The notes below the pieces were generated by a model. The model saw only the letters and a list, made by a program, of their open reading frames with translations, did no database searches and was not told the origin of the DNA. DNA of 12,615 nt from Verrucomicrobiota bacterium (GTDB lineage: Bacteria; Verrucomicrobiota; Verrucomicrobiia; Limisphaerales; UBA9464), in the NCBI GenBank assembly GCA_025354845.1, contig JANXMD010000608.1:1-12615 (forward strand). The letters are read 5' to 3'. Position numbers and translations under genes: made by a program. This document shows, one piece after another, positions 7,676 to 12,615 of the stretch (the first letter of the stretch is position 1; the number at the start of each line of letters is the position of its first letter).

Positions 7676-7876
7676 ATGACAAGAATCCTTACTTTCCTCA
7701 TCGGTCTCTTGGCACTACTGATGGGTATCGGACTCATTCTCCCGGCGCTCGCCAAGGCGCGGGATTTCGGAGCGATGCCCAGCGCTGTTATCGGTTTTTA
7801 CACGTTGGGAATTGTGCTCGTTTTGATTGGCGGCAGCACCGCAGCTTTCGGTCTGTGGAGACGTAAAGCGGCCTAA
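7676..7876 (+). CDS. Small two-helix membrane protein, unknown function
   Basis: A 66-residue protein I do not recognise. It is almost entirely two hydrophobic segments, residues 4-26 (ILTFLIGLLALLMGIGLILPALA) and about 38-59 (VIGFYTLGIVLVLIGGSTAAFGL), joined by the charged linker KARDFGAMP and ending in WRRKAA. The positive C-terminal end suggests a cytoplasmic tail, so both ends may face the cytoplasm. The start is supported by GAAGGG at 7664-7669, six bases before the ATG, the clearest Shine-Dalgarno-like site in the window. A hairpin follows the stop codon directly. It seems to be a single-gene unit. That this is a real gene is likely from the start site, the membrane pattern and the downstream hairpin, but no function can be given. 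Confidence 0.7.
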   Translation: MTRILTFLIGLLALLMGIGLILPALAKARDFGAMPSAVIGFYTLGIVLVLIGGSTAAFGLWRRKAA

Positions 7877-7917
7877 CCGATCTAGCCAACGGCCTTGAGC
7901 CCACGGGTTGGCATCGG
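7877..7917 (+). terminator. Hairpin directly after the small membrane protein gene
   Basis: CCGAT (7877-7881) pairs with ATCGG (7913-7917) and GCCAAC (7885-7890) with GTTGGC (7907-7912). Together they make an 11-bp stem broken only by a 3-nt bulge, CTA. The 16-nt loop can itself form a GGC/GCC mini-stem. It begins at the first base after the stop codon and is followed by the weak T-rich TTGCTTT. Termination is inferred from position and structure. Confidence 0.5.
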
Positions 7918-8001
7918 TTGCTTTAATGGGAGCGCCGTGAATGCAATCCGCCTGACCGGTTCGCCGGCTCGCGGTCCCTTTGCCGCCGGGTCTTGATTCC
8001 T

Positions 8002-8358
8002 ATGGCAACAAAACATCGAATCTTCACGACGAGCTTCGCCAGCGTCTATCCTCTCTACGTTGCAAAGGCGGAAAAGAAGGGACGTAAACGATCCGAGGTC
8101 GATGCGGTGATCTGCTGGCTGACAGGCTACGACCCCCGGGAGTTGGAAGGGGTATTGAAAGCGCAGACGGACTTCGAAACCTTCTTTAAGGAAGCTCCCA
8201 AGCTGAATCCATTACGCTCGACGATCAAAGGGGTGGTCTGCGGTGTCCGAGTGGAAGAAATCCAGGAACCCACGATGCGGGAGATACGCTATCTCGACAA
8301 ATTGATCGACGAATTGGCCAAGGGGAGGGCGTTGGAAAAGATTCTGAGGATCCCGTGA
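8002..8358 (+). CDS. DUF2200 family protein
   Basis: The 118-residue protein matches my memory of the DUF2200 family along its full length: HRIFTTSFASVYPLYVAKAEKKGRKRSEVDAVICWLTGYD at the N-terminus, then DFETFFKEAPKLNP, IKGVVCGVRVEEIQEP, and the ending IRYLDKLIDELAKGRALEKILR. The family is small, cytoplasmic, widespread in bacteria and of unknown biochemical function. No signal peptide or membrane helix is seen. The ATG at 8002 was preferred over a TTG at 7993, which would add only three residues. The leader reads TCTTGATTCCT before the ATG and lacks a Shine-Dalgarno site. It lies alone between a putative terminator on the left and the convergent acyltransferase gene on the right. Family assignment is confident; function is not known. 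Confidence 0.85.
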   Translation: MATKHRIFTTSFASVYPLYVAKAEKKGRKRSEVDAVICWLTGYDPRELEGVLKAQTDFETFFKEAPKLNPLRSTIKGVVCGVRVEEIQEPTMREIRYLDKLIDELAKGRALEKILRIP

Positions 8359-8402
8359 GAAACTGGACGCGTCCCTGCGGTTCCACACCATTGCCGTTGG
8401 CG

Positions 8403-8434
8403 GGCCATAGCGGTGGATTACGCCGCTGATAGCC
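8403..8434. terminator. Imperfect hairpin spanning the acyltransferase stop codon
   Basis: GGC (8403-8405) pairs with GCC (8432-8434), AT (8407-8408) with AT (8429-8430) and AGCGG (8409-8413) with CCGCT (8423-8427), with one mismatch and one bulged base around a 9-nt loop. The TAA stop of the minus-strand acyltransferase (8418-8420) lies in the loop, and the convergent DUF2200 gene ends 44 nt before the stem. A shared terminator is possible. No T-run is present. Confidence 0.3.
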
Positions 8435-9524
8435 GGGAGGGGTCGCCCACGGTTTTGGCCCAAGGCGGATTGTGGAGGCTCCAAAGCAGGGGCTTTTCAA
8501 TGAATTGGTGAAGCAACCACGCCGTAAGAACACAAACCACGATGGCAATCCAGGAGATCAGGTTCGCCCCCAAATGCCTGGTGAGTCCAACGGATGTCAT
8601 GAGCTTGCAGAACGAGGACAGAACGGGCCCATGCACCAGGTAAAGGGCATAGGAGGCATCACCGAGAAGGATGAGGGGTGTATACCGCGAATTTCCGCGG
8701 GTTACATATGGGGATGGCTGGGACGAGTTTGACTCCCAGCAGGCGGCCCCGAGGATTAGGAGGAAGGCGCTGAGTCCGAAGGCGGCAACGCGCTGATTCG
8801 GAGTGCCAGGGAATACCTGGAGATCTGAGAGCAGGACCAAAAAGGAAATCAGGCCGGTGAAGAAGACGCCGACTGCGACGCGGGTGGATAGCCAGCGCTT
8901 TCTCAAAAGGTAAGCAGCAGCACAGCCGAGGAGGAATTCGAGGTAGGTGGAGGAGAAAATCAGTCGTGCCCACGGTGACTGCGCGATTTCGGTGCGATGC
9001 CAGCCCGAAACCGCCAGAACTCCGATCCCCACCGACCAGGCGGCCATCAACCAGCGGATCCCTTTTCCGCGAATACCGATGCCGAGGGCAAAGAGGCCGT
9101 AGAACCAAAGCTCATGAATCAGACTCCATCCCGCCACCAGAATCGGAGCCCGGTAGGCGGGAAGGAGCAGGAGCGATGTGGCAATGATCGACGGCGAAGT
9201 CTCGTCCCCCTGTCCGAGGCGGGGGAAAAGAAAGTAGGCCGGGAGAATGGCGAGCGTCACGATCCAGTAAATCGGAAAAACCCGAACCAGGCGGCGCCAG
9301 AGATAGCCGGCGAGGGCTCGCGGTTGGCCGATATCATCGCCGTGTCGATGGCAGATAATGAAACCGCTCAGGACGAAGAAAAAAACGACCCCTGCCGAGC
9401 CGCGGTGGAACAGGTTGCCTGCGAATGGGCGGTGATAATTGAGCCGGGAAAAGGTGGTGGCATGAACCAACACCACGAGCAACGCAGCGATCCCCCTACC
9501 GATTTGGAGTGAATCGAATCTCAC
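8418..9524 (-). CDS. Acyltransferase 3 family membrane O-acyltransferase
   Basis: This 368-residue integral membrane protein belongs to the acyltransferase 3 family (OatA/NodX-like), which transfers acetyl or other acyl groups to surface sugars, peptidoglycan, O-antigen or other envelope molecules. Family hallmarks visible: LQIGRGIAALLVVLVHA at the N-terminus with histidine H21, SAGVVFFFVLSGFII (43-57), the basic stretch WRRLVRVFPIYWIV (76-89), WSLIHELWFYGLF, and near the end GDASYALYLVHGPVL. About ten hydrophobic segments are present and there is no C-terminal SGNH domain. The start is uncertain: GTG at 9524 places the RG-AAL motif at the usual distance, with a GTG at 9542 as alternative. 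The open frame continues upstream into phnY, but that part is not family sequence. It begins 38 nt after the phnY stop on the same strand, so co-transcription is plausible, though no functional link is known. Confidence 0.88.
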   Translation of the reverse strand: MRFDSLQIGRGIAALLVVLVHATTFSRLNYHRPFAGNLFHRGSAGVVFFFVLSGFIICHRHGDDIGQPRALAGYLWRRLVRVFPIYWIVTLAILPAYFLFPRLGQGDETSPSIIATSLLLLPAYRAPILVAGWSLIHELWFYGLFALGIGIRGKGIRWLMAAWSVGIGVLAVSGWHRTEIAQSPWARLIFSSTYLEFLLGCAAAYLLRKRWLSTRVAVGVFFTGLISFLVLLSDLQVFPGTPNQRVAAFGLSAFLLILGAACWESNSSQPSPYVTRGNSRYTPLILLGDASYALYLVHGPVLSSFCKLMTSVGLTRHLGANLISWIAIVVCVLTAWLLHQFIEKPLLWSLHNPPWAKTVGDPSRLSAA

Positions 9525-9562
9525 CCGGGAATTCAGACACACACGGGACGGAAACGCGACCT

Positions 9563-10987
9563 CTACCAGGGTAGGCTGAAGGTCTTCACGTAACTGTAGG
9601 CTTTGATGGCTTCGATGACGCCCTCTTTGATGCCGAGGCCGGAATCGCCGATACCGCCGAAGGGGCTGCTCTCCACGCGGAACCCCGGCACTTCGTTGAT
9701 GTTCACCGTCCCGCAACGCAGCGTCCGGATGGCCTTCAACGCGTGCTCCAGATTGCGAGTCACCACGCCGGAACTCAGGCCGTACACGGTGGAGTTGGCG
9801 ACGGCGAGGGCGTCGTCGAGATCGCGCACGGTGACAATCGGCGCCAGCGGACCGAAGCTTTCGCAGACCACCATGCGGGCATCGCGCGGAACGTCGGCGA
9901 TCACGGTCGGCTGCAGCAGTGCGCCGCGCCGTTCGCCTCCAATGAGCACCTTGGCTCCCGCGGACACGGCCTCGCGGACGATGGCTTCGAGATTTTGGGC
10001 CGAGGCCTCGTCGATGACCGTACCGACCTTCGTGGCCTCCTCCATCGGATTGCCGCAAAGGTACTCGCGGGTTCGTTCGACCAGGCGCCGGGTGAATTCA
10101 GGGGCAATGCCGTCCTGAACCAGGATGCGCTTCACTGCGGTGCAACGCTGGCCGGAATTGCGATAGCTGCCCTCGGCGGCCAGCGTGACCGCGAGATCGA
10201 GGTCCGCGTCGTCGAGAATGATTAGCGGATCATTGCCACCGAGCTCGAGGACGAGCTTCTTGTAGCCGGCGGTGGCGGCGATGCGCTTGCCCACCGGCAC
10301 GCTGCCGGTGAAGGCCACAACGTCCACTTGCGGATGGGTCACCAGCAGTTCGGCCACCTCCGCGGTCGGTCCGAGCAAGACGCTGAGCATGGATCCAGGC
10401 AGTCCGGCGGCGTAGAGAAGTTCGGCGAATTTTAGCGCGACCAGAGGCGTTTTTTCGGACGGCTTGAGGATGATCGGCGTGCCGGCGGCGATCGCCGGAC
10501 CGACCTTGTGGGCAACCTGATTCAGCGGATGATTGAACGGCGTGATCGCCACGGCGCAGCGCAGCGGTTCGCGGGTGGTGAAGATCTTGCGAGCCTTGCC
10601 TTGGGCCGAGATGTCGCAGGAGAAGATTTGGCCGTCGTCGCGCAGGGACTCCATGGCGGCGAAGCGCAACACATCGACCGTGCGACCCACCTCGTAGCGC
10701 GCCTCGCGCAGCGCTAGGCCGGCTTCGCTGCTGATGGTGCGGGCGAATTCCTCGCGACGCGCCTCCAGGGCAGTGCGGGTCTTCTCCAGGATCTCGGACC
10801 GCTGATAGCGCGTCGGGGTGGCCCGGAAGCCGACTGCCGCGGCGATGGCGGCCTCGGTGTGGGCACGGGTTACCTGGGTGACGGTGCCGGAAATCGATCC
10901 ATCGAACGGGCTTCGAATGGTGAGCAGCGGGCCGTCGAGGACGGGAGTTCCGGCGACAAGCGAATGGAGGGCGGGCGGCTGGGACAT
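9563..10987 (-). CDS. phnY: Phosphonoacetaldehyde dehydrogenase (aldehyde dehydrogenase family)
   Basis: An aldehyde dehydrogenase superfamily protein of 474 residues, the usual length. Catalytic features: N152 in ITPFNHPLNQ, the NAD-binding KPSEKTP (175-181), FTGSVPVGK (226-234), E248 in LELGGNDP, and the nucleophile C282 in SGQRCTAVKR. Sequence alone would allow several aldehyde substrates. The specific call rests on the upstream gene phnA, because PhnY makes phosphonoacetate, the PhnA substrate, in 2-aminoethylphosphonate breakdown. The arginine next to the cysteine (GQRC) is a common ALDH feature, so it is only compatible with binding a phosphonate. ATG 10987 is chosen; a GTG at 11050 abuts the phnA stop and would add 21 low-complexity residues. 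The leader is CCCTTTCTTGTCC before the ATG, with no Shine-Dalgarno site. It lies 63 nt downstream of phnA and is very probably co-transcribed with it. Confidence 0.88.
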   Translation of the reverse strand: MSQPPALHSLVAGTPVLDGPLLTIRSPFDGSISGTVTQVTRAHTEAAIAAAVGFRATPTRYQRSEILEKTRTALEARREEFARTISSEAGLALREARYEVGRTVDVLRFAAMESLRDDGQIFSCDISAQGKARKIFTTREPLRCAVAITPFNHPLNQVAHKVGPAIAAGTPIILKPSEKTPLVALKFAELLYAAGLPGSMLSVLLGPTAEVAELLVTHPQVDVVAFTGSVPVGKRIAATAGYKKLVLELGGNDPLIILDDADLDLAVTLAAEGSYRNSGQRCTAVKRILVQDGIAPEFTRRLVERTREYLCGNPMEEATKVGTVIDEASAQNLEAIVREAVSAGAKVLIGGERRGALLQPTVIADVPRDARMVVCESFGPLAPIVTVRDLDDALAVANSTVYGLSSGVVTRNLEHALKAIRTLRCGTVNINEVPGFRVESSPFGGIGDSGLGIKEGVIEAIKAYSYVKTFSLPW

Positions 10988-11010
10988 GGACAAGAAAGGG
11001 CGTTCTGGAC

Positions 11011-11030
11011 GTGGCGTGGCGTGGCGTGGC
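11011..11030. repeat. GTGGC pentamer repeated four times in the phnA-phnY spacer
   Basis: Four exact tandem copies of GTGGC (GCCAC on the coding strand) fill 20 of the 63 bases between the phnA stop and the phnY ATG. The repeat is perfect and could change length by replication slippage. It is not in frame-sensitive coding sequence if phnY starts at 10987; it would be if the GTG at 11050 were used. Effects on translation of phnY are speculative. Confidence 0.75.
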
Positions 11031-11050
11031 GGCGCGGGCCGGGAGAGCAC

Positions 11051-12325
11051 TCAGCGGGACGCGGTCGTGCCGTTGCAGGTGAAGTCGAAGATGTCGAAGT
11101 TGCGGGGATCGCCCTGGGCGCGGGTGAGGTAGCTGGGCTGGAGCGGTTCGCTGACCAGGAACGGCACCATTTCTTCGTAGCGACCGCCGTGCGATCGCAG
11201 ACCGCCCTCGAGGGCCTTGAGATCGTGATGCTCCGGGGTCCGGCCGAGTACGACGTTTCGTCCTGAGCAGACCACGAGGTCACCCATGCGGTCGGGAGGC
11301 AGCTCCATCAGGCGCGCCGCGGTGGCACGCGGAAGCGCCTCGGTCACTCCAGGCTGAACCAATAGCCAGTCGAGAATCTGTTGAACGCCGCCAGCCGTTG
11401 CGGCGAGCGCCTCCGGCAAATGCACCTGCGCGAAGGAACCCAGGGCCCCGTGATGGACCACGTAGGGATCGGTGATGGGCAGGATCACGCGGAAGCCCTC
11501 GCCAAACTGCTTCGTCAGTTCGGTCTCCAGGTAAATCACATTGGGCGAGCCGTCGGCCTTCTGCTTGGCATTCATGCCGTGATCGGCGGTGATGCCCACC
11601 ACGGCACCCATTCCGAGCAGATCCCCGATGGCGTCATCCAGTTCGGCGTAGAAGTCGACGACGGCCGGGGCCTCGGGCGCATACTTGTGCTGCATGAAGT
11701 CGGTCGTGCTGAGGTAGAGGAAGTCGGCGCGCCCGGCTTCGAGCAACTTCACTCCGGCGCGTAGCACGTATACCGAGGCGCTACCGCTGTAGATGGGCGG
11801 CGTCGGTCCGACCAGCGCTTCCACCGCCTCGATGCCGTGGGTGGCGACCTGCGCCTGATTGGCCTTCTCGGAAGAAAAGGCGATTCCACCGAGGGAGATC
11901 AATCCGGAGGCGAAGATGTCGCGCAGCTTTTCTTTGGCGGTGACCACCGCAACCTTCCGGCCGGCACGTTGGGCGGAAGGGAAGATCGTTTCGGCCCGCA
12001 GGAACGAAGCGGAGTTCATCATCACCTCGCGGCCCGAGGCGGTGTCGTAGAAGAAATTCCCGCCGATGCCATGCACCGACGGTGGAACTCCGGTGACAAT
12101 GGAGCTGTTATTGACGTTGGTGAAGCTGGGCATGGCCCCGCGCGCGAATCCGCGGTAACCCTCGCGTGCGATCCGGTGAAGATTCGGCATCCGGCCCCGC
12201 GAGAGCGCCACATCCAGATATTCGTCGGCGGAACCGTCGAGGCAGATCACGGCGATCGGTCGCGCGGGCACGTCATAGGTGCGGCCGTTGAGGGAGAAGG
12301 AAACTGCGGCAGGATTCTGGGACAT
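11051..12325 (-). CDS. phnA: Phosphonoacetate hydrolase
   Basis: PhnA cleaves the C-P bond of phosphonoacetate to give acetate and phosphate. It is a two-zinc enzyme of the alkaline phosphatase superfamily. The 424 residues show the family pattern closely: ICLDGSADEYL with metal ligand D30, PSFTNVNNSSIVTG with the nucleophile-position threonine T69, HGIGGNFFYD, the MMN and FLRAETIF stretch, and the lysines of TAKEKLRDIF (K131, K133), probably for the substrate carboxylate. The remaining ligand positions are STTDFMQHKYAPE (D209, H213), ITADHGMN (D248, H249) and SHGGRYEEMVPFL (H379). ATG 12325 is used; a TTG at 12334 would add three residues. No signal peptide is seen, so it acts in the cytoplasm. 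The leader (CCCCTTGCCATCC) has no Shine-Dalgarno site. With phnY next downstream this is the lower oxidative route of 2-aminoethylphosphonate use. This PhnA is unrelated to E. coli PhnA/YjdM. Confidence 0.93.
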   Translation of the reverse strand: MSQNPAAVSFSLNGRTYDVPARPIAVICLDGSADEYLDVALSRGRMPNLHRIAREGYRGFARGAMPSFTNVNNSSIVTGVPPSVHGIGGNFFYDTASGREVMMNSASFLRAETIFPSAQRAGRKVAVVTAKEKLRDIFASGLISLGGIAFSSEKANQAQVATHGIEAVEALVGPTPPIYSGSASVYVLRAGVKLLEAGRADFLYLSTTDFMQHKYAPEAPAVVDFYAELDDAIGDLLGMGAVVGITADHGMNAKQKADGSPNVIYLETELTKQFGEGFRVILPITDPYVVHHGALGSFAQVHLPEALAATAGGVQQILDWLLVQPGVTEALPRATAARLMELPPDRMGDLVVCSGRNVVLGRTPEHHDLKALEGGLRSHGGRYEEMVPFLVSEPLQPSYLTRAQGDPRNFDIFDFTCNGTTASR

Positions 12326-12460
12326 GGATGGCAAGGGGCTCGGATGCTCCGGGCGGGGGGACGCTGCCTTTCGTGGCGACGCGGGGAAATCCTCTGAACT
12401 GGGCAGGCCGATCCGACGGAATGGCGGAGACCCTCCTCGGGCCCGGGTTCGGTGGGCAAG

Positions 12461-12493
12461 CCGTTTACCGTGACATTTGCGATAACGGTCCGT
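12461..12493. promoter_or_regulatory. Dyad of CCGT/ACGG elements in the divergent spacer upstream of phnA
   Basis: This is the most AT-containing part of an otherwise very GC-rich spacer. It holds CCGTT (12461-12465) and AACGG (12484-12488) as an exact inverted repeat with an 18-nt spacer, another CCGT at 12468-12471, and the small palindrome ACGG-T-CCGT at 12485-12493. Such symmetry between two divergent genes could be an operator, but the short arms may also be chance. If the right-hand frame starts at GTG 12470 the element would be coding. Confidence 0.2.
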
Positions 12494-12514
12494 GCAGTCC
12501 CGGGGAGTTCCCGT

Positions 12515-12615
12515 TTGACCCTGGGCTTGGCGTCGGGGGAGTCTGATCGCCCATTGAGTGCCGCCGACTTCCAGGTCATCGGATTCACCCTGCTGATGGC
12601 GACCGTGAGCACGGT
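12515..12615 (+). CDS. Probable N-terminus of an ABC-type transporter permease (runs off the window)
   Basis: A plus-strand frame open to the window end reads MTLGLASGESDRPLSAADFQ followed by the hydrophobic VIGFTLLMATVSTV. The segment LSAADFQVIGFTLLMATVSTV resembles the first transmembrane helix of binding-protein-dependent permeases such as ModB, but only one helix is visible, so this is a guess by pattern. TTG 12515 is chosen for GGGGAG at 12502-12507, seven bases upstream; GTG 12470, TTG 12527 and TTG 12554 are alternatives. It would be divergent from phnA, so an importer for phosphonates is one possibility and molybdate or another ion another. Confidence 0.4.
   Translation, partial: MTLGLASGESDRPLSAADFQVIGFTLLMATVST

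Noticed and set aside
9525..10058. N-terminal extension of the acyltransferase frame by 178 residues, suggesting a fusion
   Set aside because: The extension overlaps the 3' end of phnY in another frame, is arginine-rich and has no family character. The family start motif begins just after 9524.
10988..11050. PhnY extension from GTG 11050
   Set aside because: It would encode 21 proline- and arginine-rich residues through the GCCAC repeat; the ATG at 10987 fits the usual ALDH length.
12247..12612. 121-residue minus-strand frame overlapping the phnA start
   Set aside because: It runs in another frame through phnA and shows no recognisable domain; the plus-strand permease-like frame is the better reading of the edge.

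Overview
The window looks like chromosomal DNA from a Gram-negative bacterium of the PVC group, most likely Verrucomicrobiota. The signs are LpxB (lipid A, hence an outer membrane), an exported Gfo/Idh/MocA oxidoreductase, a high GC content, start codons mostly lacking a Shine-Dalgarno site, and an intergenic composite of a GC-rich palindrome and a heptamer array of a kind I associate with that phylum. The placement is inference; no rRNA or other marker gene is present.

Layout. Positions 1-1957 hold the 3' part of tgt (queuosine tRNA modification, +) facing lpxB (lipid A disaccharide synthase, -), with a short degenerate octamer repeat between them. A 264-nt divergent spacer separates lpxB from smc (+, 2222-5944), the complete chromosome condensation ATPase. 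A strong hairpin closes the smc/oxidoreductase junction. The oxidoreductase (-, 5991-7097) carries a signal peptide. From 7098 to 7675 there is no convincing gene; this stretch holds a perfect GC-rich hairpin, an eleven-unit heptamer array, two inverse heptamers and other hairpins. It is followed by a 66-residue two-helix membrane protein (+) and a DUF2200 protein (+).

The right third is a minus-strand run read in the order phnA, phnY, acyltransferase 3. PhnY oxidises phosphonoacetaldehyde to phosphonoacetate and PhnA hydrolyses that to acetate and phosphate. Together they are the lower half of the oxidative 2-aminoethylphosphonate pathway, whose transaminase step (PhnW) is not in the window. 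At the right edge a plus-strand reading frame, truncated by the window, resembles the N-terminus of an ABC-type permease and would be divergent from phnA.

The core genes (tgt, lpxB, smc) are ordinary. The parts most worth a second look are the repeat composite at 7177-7379, the phosphonate genes with the divergent permease start, and the pyrimidine-rich, SD-less leaders. I found no CRISPR array, transposase, tRNA, rRNA or clear novel defence system.
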